NCBI GenBank assembly: GCA_951394405.1
Contig: OX596343.1
Span: forward strand, 2,418,001-2,482,000
DNA length: 64,000 nt
Direction of reading: 5' to 3'
DNA from: Coprinellus micaceus
Lineage: Eukaryota > Basidiomycota > Agaricomycetes > Agaricales > Psathyrellaceae
Shown here: in pieces, positions 1 through 12,140 of the stretch
Numbering within the stretch: position 1 is the stretch's first letter
Layout: each line of letters opens with the position of its first letter
Position numbers and translations under genes: made by a program
The notes under the pieces: generated by a model
The model's database searches: none
What the model was told of the DNA's origin: nothing
Seen by the model: the letters and a program-made list of their open reading frames with translations, nothing else

Positions 1-2368
1 AGCAACCACAGAAAGACCTAGCAGAGAAAGCCCAAGTTTCGGAGGAAGAGAAGCGTACGTTAATTCCTTAGGGTCCACCAGCGAGCACTGACCCATACTT
101 TACCTTCAGCCGTCGACGAGTGGCTTGAGAAACAACGCGAAGGACTCCGCCAAAAGGCGGAGAAGTTCAAGGCCAAGTCGAAGGAGGAGATCGACGACAA
201 GCGACCCGCCAAGTCTCGCCGGGACTACCTCGACTTCATCGCCCTCTGGCATTCGGGGACGAAGCCTTCCGTAGGCCCCGACGCCACTCCAGAAGAAAAG
301 GAGGAAGACCGCCAACGCCGCCTTTCTGCGTTGAGCACCAAACACCGGCGGGTGTTCTCGACGTGGCCTCGAGATCCCGACGGGAAAGTCATCGGCCCAG
401 ACGAGACCGCGGGTACGGGGAAGCAGGCGCCCAATGGGATCGAGGCGTGGGGTGGCTCGCTCTTTGACTTTTACCATGTCGCACGCGTCCCGGCGGTCGA
501 GAACTACATACTCTTTACGACGGGCAGCAGGCTCCTTGCGTGGATGAAGAAGCATGGGGAGACGTTTGCGGAAGACCAGCTCGCCCTGGCGGAGAGGGAG
601 CCGCCGCCGCGGGAAGTGCGTCCGTGGCCCGTTGGAGAGTCGTTCAAGGATATCGACCGGAGGGTGAAGATGTTCCAGCCGTTCAAGGACCAGGGGAAAA
701 CTCCTGTCAATAAAATTGAGTTCGGTCTGAGAGAGGTGTGTTGTTCCGTCTGTATTCGGCGACACGCACGCTAAGTTTGTCAATCCAGCCTTTCGTACCC
801 ATTGCTGCAGCCCCCCTGCTTCAAGAACGCGTTCCGTTCAGGCTCCTGCCTAAGAAGCTCGTCGTCCACGATCCTTCGCGTCTCCTCAGAGCGAGCTATC
901 GTTCTGGGGATCTGGGTAACGAGCCCAAGGAATGGGACGCCAAGCCCGACCTTGTCAGCGTATATCGTCTCGAGCTCTCCGAAGAAGGGAAGAAAAAGCT
1001 GAAGGAGGAAGACGACTTTCTCGAGAAGCTGGGAAAGCACGACAGCAAGGCGCTCGCCGACTTTCTTCAGAACCCTACTTCGGAGAATATGCCGCCAGAC
1101 CAGGGCATTCTGCTCCATACCGAAGAGCAAGAAGAGGTTGGGCCGTCGACTCCCGCGCTGTTCTTCGTCCATGGACCCGCTCCTATCAAGCAGCCAATCG
1201 AGGAAGCGCACGCATATCTCTCGCCCCACCACCTCGTCGGTCGGGGGAACCATTCATACGCGTTCAAAGTCGACTGGGAAGTGGCACGTTCGATGGTGGT
1301 ACCCGATCACCTTTGCCATACCTGCGTCATTGAGAAGGGTTTAGCGATCGTGCACAAAGAGGATGGGCCCAAGGGGGAGAAGAGGAACCCTCAGTGGAAC
1401 GAACGCTCCGGGAAAGTCGTAGAGGTGGTCGACTTTTCCCCGAGTGTAGTCTCGACCGTCATCGACCCCAGTGGAGAGGACATTCTCAACGAAGATGGCG
1501 AAGAGGTCCTCTACGAGATCCAGGCACGTCGCCTCAGGATCAATAAGCAGTACCATGGGCCGCTTCGCGTCATTCATACCGGCATCGAGTATCAGAACCC
1601 CGAGAACGGACCCCTCTGCAAGCACCTCGCAGAGCGGGAGCAGCCGCCTTCGCTCACTGCCAGCGTCAGTGTCGTTGCCAAGCTCTCGCACCCATACGAC
1701 GATCACCTGCCGCACGAGGCGAAGAAGTATCAGGAATTCCCTACGCATTTCTTCCAGCACTTTACCGGGTTCAACCAACTTCGACCCTTGCAGGACCCGT
1801 TCCCAGTTGGAGCGCTTGTGCCTCAGTTCTATGGGTACTACGTTCCGGAGGGCAATAAGCCGATGATCTTTGATAAGAGTGTGCCGGGGAGTGGGGTTCC
1901 AGGGGAGGCGGGGAGGGCGGCGTGGAAGGAGACGAACTTGAAGTACGACTATAGGAGCCCGATTATGTTGTTGGAGCACTGTGGGAGGGCGATTCCGAAT
2001 GACGTTAGGGAGTTGAGTATTGATGACAGGTGCGCGACGTCTTCTCTCTGCGCGCTGTATACCGACTAACTCGTCCCTCCAGGGAAACCTGTGCCTCCCT
2101 CTTTCTTCGTATGCACCACGCCGGGTGGGTCCAGGGTTCGCCATACGCTCGCAACGTCCTTATGCAGAGTGGCCCAATCGATACGTACCCGCTCAGCAGG
2201 ATGGTGAATGGCATGAATGAGAGGAGCGACTTGAGGCAGACGATGTTTAGGTTGATTGATTTTGGGAGAAGTGAGAAGTTCGAGCCGAAGAGCAGCGACA
2301 GGATGGGGGAGGAGGGGAGGGTGATTGAGTTGTTCAAGTTGTTGCATCATTCTTGGAGCGAGGATTGA
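1..2368 (+). CDS. protein kinase-like domain protein, 5' end outside window
   Basis: Partial gene running in from the left edge. Exons read as <1-54, 110-735, 789-2029 and 2083-2368; introns are 53-55 bases and all phases close. The C-terminal part has kinase-fold marks: a catalytic-loop-like stretch (MHHAGWVQGSPYARNVLMQ) followed about 20 residues later by RLIDFGRS, a DFG-type metal-binding motif, and before them an LLEHCGRAI hinge-like segment. The catalytic Asp of the usual HRD is replaced (Gln/Gly in that loop), which is common in fungal kinase-like proteins of unknown substrate. The roughly 500 upstream residues are charged and contain no domain I recognise. Substrate and activity cannot be inferred; it may be an active atypical kinase or a pseudokinase. 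The family call rests on the last two exons. Confidence 0.72.
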
Positions 2369-2906
2369 GAGGCGGGCTAAGGAAAGGACGGGAGTGTGTG
2401 GTGGGGTGTCTCGGTATCGTGTTCTTGTGGTTTGGGGTTTGAGTTTGGTCAGAAGGCTTGTTCAATGTACTATACCGTTCTCTCAATGTTACTCGAAGGC
2501 TGAAGGTACTGAGCCGGGTAATTGAGGTTATCGATTACGGAGGAATTTCGGACTGCAATACGTAGTTTCGTGTTTTCTGTGGTGAGGGTTGGGCGCCTAT
2601 TGCACCAATACAGGAAGGGGGCGATTCAATCTCCGCTCCTTGGTCAAGCGCCAAGCGCCTGCTTTGGCGCAAACCAACCAAACACACTCCCACCACAACT
2701 GCAGGCATATGAAATAAATTCCTGTGGATAATTACAACAAGATATTCCAGACCCGAAGGACAAGTGCTGTACAAGACGGGATACAACACGATTAGCTTAG
2801 TGTACAGGATGGGACGATTTAAAGAGTGCAGGTGGATGTATAAATGCGAGCAGGTAAAACATTCTATGGTATAAGGAGGCAGGTATGTACAGTCTGAAGA
2901 ATCCAC

Positions 2907-4659
2907 TCATTGCGTCGGGTGAGGCTCCTGAGGCTCCTCCTGCTTCTCGTTACTGCTTCGGGATGCGGAACTCTTGGCGATGACGGGCTCGAGAGTGTGT
3001 CCAATCTCCTGCTCGAGGCCAACGTAGTCGTATGCGAACTCGCCCATCTCTGCGTCATCGATACCGAGGATCTCAGCCTCTTCTGAGGCGCGCAGGCGGA
3101 GGCCAGGGATGAAGTGCATGATCCAGAGGATGATGGTGGTGACGACGAAGGAGTAGGCGAAGCCAGCAACGGAGTCAGCGAGCTGGTGAGCGAGCTGGAT
3201 GTAGTGGTGGTCGAGCCAGCCTCCGGGAATCTCGGTGAAGCCATCGAAGCCAGCAACGCTAGCTTGGGCGAAGAGGCCGGTCAGGAGGTTACCAACGATA
3301 CCGCCGACACCGTGAGTGGCGAAGATCTGAAACGGGCTTAGTTTGGGACTTTGAACAAAAATGGGATAAAACGTACATCGAGGGCATCATCGTAGCCGAG
3401 CACGAACTTGAGCTGAGTCGCAAAATTGCAGATGGCACCACCGAGAACACCGAAGAGGACGGCAGCGGCTATAAATGAACGGTGAGAACCGAGTAAAGGC
3501 TATGAAGGGCGTGTACGTACGAGCACCAACGAAACCAGAAGCGGGGGTGATCGCGACGAGACCAGAGATGGCACCAGAGCAGAAACCGACAGCAGACCAC
3601 TTCTTCTCGATGCGGTAATCGAGGAGCATCCAGGTGATACCACCGACGGAGGCAGCGAGGTTGGTCACGATGCAGGCCTGCACAGCACGGAGGTTGGCAC
3701 TCAGAGCGGAACCTCCGTTGAAACCGAACCAGCCGAACCACAGGAAGACGGTACCAATGACGACGTAGGTGGTATTGTGGGGCTTGTACGCGAGGCGCTC
3801 AGTGCCATATCCACGACGCTTCCCAAGGTACACGGAGATGGCGAGGGCGGCAGTTCCGGACACGATGTGGACCGGGGTTCCTCCTGCAAAATCGAGACCT
3901 CCAAGGACGAAGGACCAGCCGTTGGCATTCCAGGTCCAGCAGGCGACGGGGTCGTAGACGATGGTGGTCCAGATGAAAATGAAGACGAGAATGGGGCCAA
4001 GGCGACCACGCTCAGCGATGGCACCGACAGCGAGGGCAGCACTAGAGGCAGGATTATTAAACTTTGACTCGGGAACGGGATATTAATTCGAACTTACGTG
4101 ATGCAGGCGAACATGCACTGGTACACCATGAAAAGGAGTGCGGGGATGCGAGTGCTGCCGATGGAGGGTTGGTCGAGGACACCCTTGAGACCGAAGTACT
4201 CTGAGAAATACGATTAGGATTTCTGGGAATGAAGAGGAAGGTCTTTGGCAACGTACTAAGGGTGCCAATGAAAGGGCTGGCGTCCTCTGCAAAGGCCAAC
4301 GAGTAACCCCAGAAGAACCACTGCAGGCATGTCAGGACAAGTACGACCACACAAGGACCCACAACGCACCTGGAAGCTCACAACCGCGATTGAAGCCAAC
4401 GATGTATAAATCATCGACAACGCATTCTTCCGTCGGAGGAGACCAGAATAGAAGAAACCGACACCAGGAATCATGAGCCAGACCAGGGCCGTGGCGGCCA
4501 TGATGAAGCCCATGTCTCCAATGTTGTAGACGGTGGTCTGGGGGTCGGCAGCCTCATCGAAGTAGACGATCTCGCCAGCTGTCAAGCCCAATAAGCTCTC
4601 TCGTGCACGAGAGCAGTGCCCAAGGGTTACTCACAGGCGTCGTATGTTAGGTTGACCAT
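2907..4659 (-). CDS. AMT: ammonium transporter (AMT/MEP family)
   Basis: Moves ammonium across the plasma membrane for nitrogen uptake. Seven exons, complement(join(2907..3326, 3377..3468, 3521..4041, 4098..4200, 4257..4320, 4370..4578, 4635..4659)), give 477 residues, normal for the family, with all phases closing. Family marks: GFFYSGLLRRKN after the first helix, WFFWGYSLAF, the signature DFAGGTPVHIVSG near residues 184-196, WFGWFGFNGGSA, and THGVGGIVGNLLTG near the end. Eleven membrane helices are expected. The start was taken as the ATG at 4659, which gives a short exon (MVNLTYDA) joined to SGEIVYFDEA; the family begins with such a short outside-facing segment. The cytosolic tail after residue 430 is acidic and ends EPQEPHPTQ. 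The upstream region carries many GATA sites (see the regulatory entry), as expected for a nitrogen-repressed transporter. Confidence 0.95.
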
Positions 4660-7187
4660 TGCGAGGGATGCACCAGGGTTGTCGACGAGGGTGTGTGTCG
4701 GACGAAACCGTTGAGTAGGGGGGTATCTCTGGTACGTCAAGCAGTCACGGCAGTGTCTATATACTGTCGGGGCTAATTTCCTGATCGGTGAGGGTATCTC
4801 AAAAGGACAAACAGATGCGAAGCATGGGAAACCCCTATCGTCCAATGAGGAATGTCCATTTCCAGCCCTTATCTGCTTACAACAAATTCTTCCTCATGTA
4901 GTGTCAGGAACGTCAAAGATAACTGTATCTCAGTTATTGACTGCCAAGACCTCCCTGCCGTACTATCGTCGATTACAGCGGTGTCGAGCCGGGTTTAGGG
5001 CTCGAACGCCTCCAGAGAGGGGTTGAAGTCGAAGTGCTGCGTGGAGAGTCGAGTTGCCTGGAGGTGATGGAATGAAGCTTCTGCCGAATACTGTCCGTTT
5101 GTACGGGATTCTTCTGCGCTTTGACCTATAGCTACTGAATGATGGAAGCAAAAACGTATCCATTCCGAAGGTCGAGATCTTCTGTCTGATTCTGGTCGTT
5201 GTGGGTCGAAGCTACGGTTGTGTTGGCGAGGACCGCGGGAGTGAGCGCTCCGGGATGCCGCCGATAAGGAATATACTCGAGCATGCAACTGATAAGCATA
5301 CCACCGTGTCGTCCGTCCATGTCTGTCGTGAACCTTCCTCCCCGTGTCCAAGTCCCAGCAAGCGTCGTACTCCTCCAAAAATTATCCGTGCAGAAAGATG
5401 AGTAGCCGGCGGTTCGATAACGGTAGAAGCAGGGACAAGGTTAAGCTCTAAAATTGCCATACCCGACGATAGATACCCGTGGCCGCGCCCCAATACATTC
5501 GCCACTTCTCGTGGTTCCCTCCAGCGGAATCTGATGGTAGAGGTCAACGTGTAAAGTACAGGTGTCCACCGGATTTCTGGTTGCCCAACAGCGCCAATGC
5601 TTGAGCCTTGTGTGCTCACGACGGAGGGGGGATATGGGGATAGACATGCGGGTTGGCCCTGGTTGGCCTGCATTCCTCGGGGCGCCTGATGGTCCCGCTC
5701 TCGATCGGGTATGCAAACCGCCCCGGATAGCTGCAGACCCAAATGAAATGTAAAGACCACCCTCTTGACGTCATTTCCTCCTGGCTATCCTGCTCAGAAG
5801 TGCTCAGACGAGCTATATCTTCCAGGCACCAAAACGGGTGCTCTTGGCTCGTGGTGTTGTCCCAAATCCGGAGTGGGGTTCATGTTTTGATCGAAGGAGA
5901 GCAGATAAGGTTATCACGGCCAAAATCAAATCATCTCGGCACCCCGCTTGGACCCTGCAATCTGGCTGAACCGTCGGAGTGAGCGCGATAAGAGGCAGCC
6001 AGGCAATTTGTACCGATACATTTATTCACGAGAGGGGTTGGCATGATAAGGCTCGTAGGGGCCCTGGAGGGTTGAATACCGATTAATTTTTCCATTCGAC
6101 CTGGCCTCTCCGAGCTGCGAGCCCAGTATATTATGAACGGACACATGGTTACTCGCCGCCGCCGCCCCTGCCTGCTCGTCCATGAAACCCCTTCATTTCG
6201 CTGTGCTCGTGTCCAGCATAAGTGACGTTGTGGCAATAGGTACAGTCAATATCTTCTTTGACTTCATCACAGGCCTGGTTACCCCCGCCGAACATTGCGG
6301 TAGGGGCCCCTTTGGACCGTTCTCGGCTGTTCCCGTCCGGTCACATAAATTGCCTCTAGACCTACTTCCGTTGATTGCGCCCAAAGAACGTTATCCAACA
6401 AGCCCGATGATACAGGCAGCATGCCAGTCGATCTACTTGTTCTCGTTGTTCCCATTTCCGAAGGCTGATCATCGTGCGAAGCTCATGCAAATCTACCAGA
6501 GCCAAGTACCGTCCCCGAATTTCTAGTAATGAAACACCTCGATTTCTGGCCTTATCGCTGCGGGCTATCGACAGAATAAGATAGTGGTGTTCTCTCGGCG
6601 AGGAACGGTGGAGCAGAGAGGGGTTGGAAGGGGGCATGAGGCGTGTATCATGGGCTTGGCGCTTAATGATGGACGGCCGGGAAAGGAGACTGGCAGTTGA
6701 CAGTCTCGGGGTAGGTGCGTATCTCTGGTTATCTGGCTTCCGGGAGATGGCTATCAAGCTTTGGGTGGGGAATTTACGTGCGAGACCCCTTTATCGAAGA
6801 AGGTACCTCCAAAGGGATCAAGGGCTGTGCACAGATGCTGTGCGTTGGACTGACCTACGTTCCGAGCTTGAGGCTATTGGGAGGGCGTTCAGGATGCTCG
6901 GAATGCCAGTGCTTGGATTTAAGCGCCCATGTTGCGGCGCTGTCCAAAACATTATTTTTTCTGCTGCGAACGGACCAAACGTTCGGAGGGTGACACGTTG
7001 CCCATTCGGTGGTGCACGAGACCCCTGACTGAGCACCTGAATAGGCGCCCAACCCCGGGCCGTATGTTGCCGAGGCGCCGGTGTTTGGAACCAAACATTG
7101 TGCCAAATAACCGAATTTTGATCGCCAGCGCGGTCAGTGTGGACGACGTCCAGATCATCCAGCCCGACGTGTTCGACGACGACGACA
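4660..7187. promoter_or_regulatory. 2.5 kb divergent intergenic region with GATA-factor site cluster
   Basis: This stretch separates the ammonium transporter from the divergently transcribed mitochondrial protein gene. I see no convincing gene in it. It holds GATAA/TTATC cores at 4869, 5263, 5291, 5416, 5904, 5911, 5987, 6045, 6391 and 6552; the pair at 5904-5915 forms a near-palindrome AGATAAGGTTATC. Fungal nitrogen-control GATA factors (AreA/NIT2 type) bind such sites, and ammonium permease genes are known targets in other fungi. That this cluster acts on the transporter is inference; chance would give fewer, and sites near 6400-6550 may belong to the other gene. Confidence 0.5.
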
Positions 7188-8228
7188 ATGTTTGCAAGTA
7201 CGCTTGCGAGAAGGGCGCTCTGCATTGCCAGGAGCGCGTCTGCGCCTCCCCGACTGCCTGTTCAGGCGCGCCAGCTCCACGCGACGGTTCCGGGTATGTT
7301 CTGAACGACTTACTCTCCGAATTCTGACTGAGGTGTCCCCAGTGCTCAAGAGGAAACAGGCGGCTGCCGATGTCGACAGCCTCTTCGACGACTTTGAGAT
7401 TGTCGATGAGGCCCTGCCTCAAACGCCCAAGGCGTCGGAGAAGGCGGGAACCTCCGCATCAACGGCGAGCACGTCTGGACGAACACGGACGAAGCTCTCC
7501 CCGGAGCAGCGAGCGCAGGAGTTCACCAAAATGCTTGATTTCGTGAAGCCCAGAGTCGGGAGGAAGCCCCAGGAGAAGCACCCTGAAGTCCGGAATTCTT
7601 CATGGCTTTCCATGCTGCAGCTCGCAGGGTCGGAGGCGGATTTGAGGCAGATTGCAGGACTCATGCCGGGGTGGGTACCCAGTGGGCGCAAGTTCAAGGC
7701 TGCTATTTCCGAGGCCTTTGTTCGTACGTGGCATATTCGTCTCTAGGAGGCTGCGGTACTGATAGTAATATAGGTCGATGTGAGGAACTGAAATGCGGTA
7801 CACTCGCCCTGGAGGTATACGGGAATTTTGCAAAGTACAACCTCCCTCTGACCCTCCCTGCTGCTCGACGCCTCCTCCACTCCGTCCACCGAACCCCCAT
7901 CCAAAACGTCATGGCCGCCTCGGCCCTCTTTGGCGTCTACAAGCTCCCTGCCGCAGCCCAAGACTACGTCTCCTGTGCGTTTGTCGTCGAAGCGTGCCTC
8001 CGACACAACTCGGAGGACTCGGTTGCTATCGCACAGGCTCTCCTGCCTCATCTCCGGCAGTTGGAGAAGACGACGAAGATCGAGAAGGAGGATACGGTGA
8101 ACAGGGAGAACGTGTGGGTACAAAAGTGTCTGGAGAATATCGAGAAGCACTTGAAGAGCCCACCAGCACCCAAGACCGTCCCTCTAGAGGCTGAGTCGGT
8201 GCCTGCTGAGCAAACCGTGTCCGCATAG
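7188..8228 (+). CDS. mitochondrial-targeted helical protein of unknown function
   Basis: Three exons (7188..7293, 7343..7723, 7774..8228) encode 313 residues. The first exon is a textbook mitochondrial presequence: Arg/Ala/Ser rich, no acidic residues, MFASTLARRALCIARSAS followed by RQLHATVP. The start was chosen because the ATG at 7188 gives this leader in frame with the rest through a 49-base intron. After an acidic linker (VDSLFDDFEIVDEA) comes a helical region; residues about 130-280 are Leu/Ala rich and look like helical-repeat (PPR/TPR-like) protein. The C-terminus is Pro/Glu rich. I do not recognise a named family. A role in mitochondrial gene expression is possible but only a guess from the fold type. 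Confidence 0.75.
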
Positions 8229-8274
8229 AGTTTCCCTTTTGTTTGTCTTTGGTCTGCTAATACATCCTATAATT

Positions 8275-9684
8275 CTACATCGTCTCACTGGGGCTGATCG
8301 TGAGTCGGAGCTCCCTTTCTTCCAGGGTGAGTTCTCTACTTTCTTGGGCTAATCCACAGGACGAGCAGCAGCAGACTGAGGTGCAGTCCCCACACCAATT
8401 TCCTCTGATATTCAGAAGGTCACGAATTTGCGCTCGGTTGGATGTCTATCGATAGTGTGAGTCGTGGGTTTCGTTTGTTCAAAGACGATACTCACCTGCA
8501 GTGGCCAGGCAAAGCAGCACAGCGAAAGCAACGCGTACGATATGCAATCGCCCGTGCACCACTTCCTCTCCTCCGTGTATAACGGAACGCCCTCGCGCCT
8601 CATGTGTTCACAACGCGTCTTGTTCTGCGAATACACGACGCAGGGACACCACAGTCCGAGGCAACCTACATCACAAGGGGATCAGCAACTGTCCACTTCC
8701 CTCCGAAATTTGCCTTACACTTCGAGCAGTTCTCGCTGAACGAACATAACCCCGTGTCCCACTCCCTCGGCATCGCGCGCTCCTTAATCTCGTCAAACTC
8801 CCCAGTGGACATGATTATCGACGGGAGAGGCTGGGTCGTGACCGTCTTGCTGGGGAGCGGGAAGGCAGGGTACCGGGAGTCTTTCTCCAGAGCGGAGTGC
8901 TCTGGGGCACCTCGTCGGTGGATTGAACTGTTGATCGTCTGTTGAAAGCGTTTAGATTATCGCGAGGGGGCAAATATGTTTGGGAGACCCACGACGATGC
9001 TGCCAGCAGATCGGATTGAACTGCTGATGTCCTCCAACGAGGCCTCGGGTATCGTCTCTAGCTCGCGGTGCGTTCGTCCCCAGGTGCCATGCTGCGGCTG
9101 GCCGACGGTATACTCGCGGACCTGCCCTTCGTCGTCACCGTCATAGTACCCGTATGAATCCCAAGCCGCCAGCGACTCGCCGTCACCGTACCCTCCTCCC
9201 TCTCCAGAGTCACTCAACTGCTCGTCATACCCAACCAACCCACCGCCCCGGTCATCGACAAACGAATGTGTGCTCAGATCCCACTCGGATTTGTTATAGA
9301 GTGGGGCGTGAAGTTGGACTGGAGAACCGGGGGCGGAGAACGGGTTGGTGAGGGCCCGCCCTCCTGTTACGCTGTCGACTGTTTTAGTGCGCAGATTGAG
9401 GGGTCCATTTTGGCGACCTGCGCCAAAGATGAATGGGGCTTGGGCGTCTTGAGTTGAGCCTGTTCACGTTTAGTTCAGCTTGTTCAATCCGGCTTGGATA
9501 CCAGGTAGTGATTAGCCAAGCATGCCCCCTCTCGAGTTAGATGCGTTGAAAGGACCAGCACGAGCAGGTGGGTAACGGCTAACGACGACGGCTCACCTCG
9601 GGGAATGAGGCGCCCGGGCAGGTCAACTGCGGGCTTGTCGGCGGTGGAGAGGGGTATGCTGCTCAGCGCATACGGTGTGGGCAT
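8275..9684 (-). CDS. PLAC8 family cysteine-rich protein with long N-terminal extension
   Basis: Five exons, complement(join(8275..8445, 8496..8665, 8719..8938, 8993..9459, 9597..9684)), give 371 residues with all phases closing. The PLAC8 domain fills the C-terminal part: WDTGLCSFSENCSKC, then CLGLWCPCVVYSQN, a Cys-rich hydrophobic stretch CISYALLSLCCFAW, and the closing RAQIRDLLNIRGNWCGDC with a CCCSSCGLAQESREL tail. The N-terminal 220 residues are polar, Gly/Asp/Ser rich and probably disordered, with no domain. The 137-base first intron is longer than others here. PLAC8/FCR proteins sit in membranes and are linked to metal handling and cell-size control in plants and fungi; the role of this one is unknown. 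It lies head-to-tail with a second PLAC8 gene. Confidence 0.9.
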
Positions 9685-10106
9685 GGCGTGTGGGGGAACA
9701 GGATATCAATCTTTCGTGGGGCCATTGTGGTTAGATGGGCGTCAGGCTCAATCGTGTATCCACTTTGTTTCGTTTCAGAACTGAGGAGAAGTTGGAGGTT
9801 GGAGTACTCCATGGCTACGAGGGCGACAAACCTGGATCAGCAAATGAAGTCCCCGTCGAATTCGAAATTCGCTTGGCAACAAGAGGTAATTCCGACTCTC
9901 ATGGGCGGAAGACGGTTTGTAGCGAAAGGCGACGTAAATATGATTAACGGGTACACGGTGTACACACAACGACCGTAATTTCAGTTGGTACAGGTACACA
10001 ACGGCGCTCGGAGGACTCTCGTCCATTCGTGAGTTATCGTCCCATTCGTGGTGGGTCTTATGGGGTGAGGAAGGATCGAAAAGGGATAGGAGATGGCGCG
10101 TAGCGC

Positions 10107-10757
10107 TTAGTGCTTCTGGTGACCCAAGCTCTGCTCTTCCAGCTCGATTTCGCGAGACTCCTGGACAAGCTCACAAGGCGTGCAGCAGCAGGCCGTGCAC
10201 AAATCGCCACATCCTCCACCTTTGATGTTGTAGCGCCCACGGATCGAGCCACGGTTGAGCATCTATACGAAAGAGACGCAAATTAGCAACCATGCCTTCG
10301 CGCGACAAAGAATCATTGAACGTGCCTGGAAGATGAAAGCAACACCACAGTACGCGGTAATGCAGTGGAGGAAGCAGTCGCCGCTGACAGCGTCAGGGCT
10401 GGGGTGGGGGGTTCCGTGGCTCTGGAGGTGCTCATAGCGCTGCTTGACCTTGCCGTAGACAATGCAAGGGCAGCAGCAGGCGACGAAGCCTGTCAAAGCG
10501 AGCGCCCAATGTGAGTCGATGGCGCTTCAGCGGTTGGGATGAGCGCTTTGAGGGACGTACAGGTTCCAGGCTCGTCGCAGCATCCGCAGAGGCCGTTGCT
10601 CCACTCACGACCCTCGGCGGTGACTGGGAGGTTTTTAGCGTTCCTGTTCCCGCCGGACTGGACCATCATGGGGGCTTGAGGCTGAGCGCGAGGACGGGCG
10701 CGTCAATGGAACATTCAAGACGCGTTGGGGAGAGCGGGTGCTTACTGCGTAGGACAT
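10107..10757 (-). CDS. PLAC8 family cysteine-rich protein, short form
   Basis: Four exons, complement(join(10107..10262, 10326..10489, 10561..10681, 10746..10757)), encode 150 residues, the usual size of a bare PLAC8 protein. Marks: REWSNGLCGCCDEPGTC, GFVACCCPCIVYGKVKQRY, CITAYCGVAF, and RGSIRGRYNIKGGGCGDLC followed by CCCTPCELVQESREIELEE. The first exon is only four codons (MSYA). The intron between the central core and the RYNI segment starts with GC rather than GT (CAG then GCACGT at 10325 downward). Two intron positions, one splitting the Cys codon ahead of the core and one just before the RGxYNI block, match the neighbouring PLAC8 gene, so the pair shares an ancestor. Confidence 0.92.
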
Positions 10758-11269
10758 GGTTGTTTTGAAGGATGGTTGACGTCAAACGGATACGAGTGGT
10801 GGGACGGGGTGGGGGCGGAGGGAAAGCAAGGAAAGCTGGGAGGCGAACTGCCAGTCTGTAGGGATATTTATATCAGGACGCTCTGGATCAGATGCAGCCA
10901 CAAAAATAACATAAGCTCCCTGTTGCACGAAGCAGATGGAGGGGGCGCAAAGCAGAGCAACAAAGGCACCGGTCAAATAGGACTGCCTCGCGACGGAGCC
11001 CTGATCAAACCCGTTTGACAAGAATCCGAATAGGGTGCTCTTCGTGCAAAACGGTTCCTCAGCGCCCACGCCGCCCACCGCTGACGACCCAAGCCGGTGC
11101 ACGGGCTCCTCCCAATCGCCAGCTGACCTCTTGGACTCCATAACACTCCTATCTAACTGGTAGAGATGGTCCGATTGGATTCTGGAAATGAGCGTGAACT
11201 AAATGAGCTTCTTTGTTTGATGCTGTAAGTGCAAGGGAGATGGTAGATAGGCCGATGACTATGTTACAG

Positions 11270-12140
11270 TCAGGACTTAGATACACCCACCTTGAATCCA
11301 CAAGCGCTTGCTCTCTCTTGCTCTTCCGGGACGACAGGGAGGTTGAACGTCTTGACGTGAGCGCTGATCGATGGGCTTGGAATTTGGAATGAGGCAGTTC
11401 GGCATCACCACGCTCAAGGTTATTTCTGGTGCGATAAGCGCTTAAAGGAAACGCTGCAAGAAGGCCCGCGCACTCACAGATCTTCCAAAGAACCTACACC
11501 AAGCACATGCACCTCTACAGCACCGAGCAGGAGGCAATGGAAGGGAAGATGCTCGAGAGCGCTTGCTTGGACTCGTCGGGTGATTTTTGACCCTATTGCA
11601 ACCGGGGCTTGGTATTGTCTTTCATTTTGACTTTCCTGAAGTGAGAAGCCCGAGCTCCGCGCACATGTCAGATTCTTACCAGGTAACTGAATGGGCGGCG
11701 GGGGATGGGCGCTAATCTGGAAACAGAAATCGAACGTCAAGACCCGGCTGCTCTCCCTGCCGGAGCGGCCTATGAACGCCTCAAGGCTTCAGGGTCGGGA
11801 AGGACTGGCAGAAGGCTGGGAAGGAAGGTTGCCTCGAGGATTGGTGAATGTCTGTCGAAGATGGTCTATCTCACGTCAACAGTCTGCAGGGACAATGCCG
11901 AGATAGCAGACCCGCGAGGGAATCGTGAGGAGTTGTGTGCATCTCGTGCTCGTCGGTCTCCCCAGGGTCGCGCGAAAATCATGTCCCGTCGAGCGCTCCC
12001 TTCATCGAGGACGCACCGTACTTCGAGGGCCTGATTCGGTCCCGAAGACATCGTGCCCCATGGGCCATTGAGGCCGCGGTCCGTTTCGCCGAGCGCCAAA
12101 AGGTCCTGGGCGCTTCTTGGGCATCAACTGATTAGATTCA
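11270..12140 (+). pseudogene. possible relic or uncharacterised multi-exon gene
   Basis: Several open blocks on the plus strand look like exons but do not form one clean model. 11272-11360 reads SGLRYTHLESTS then LLLFRDDREVERLD up to a GT donor; 11478-11579 follows an acceptor and reads IFQRTYTKHMHLYSTEQEA. 11727-11900 reads IERQDPAALPAGAAYERLK, and 11960-12134 reads APYFEGLIRSR then WAIEAAVRFAERQKVLGA to a stop. No family is recognised. It may be a decayed gene, a gene with introns I have not resolved, or chance open frames. Confidence 0.25.

Noticed and set aside
1341..2144. 267-codon minus-strand open frame over the kinase-like gene
   Set aside because: It is antisense to a well-supported coding exon and is explained by codon bias of the real gene.
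5212..5760. 182-codon minus-strand open frame upstream of the ammonium transporter
   Set aside because: No domain, mixed composition, and it lies in the GATA-rich promoter region.
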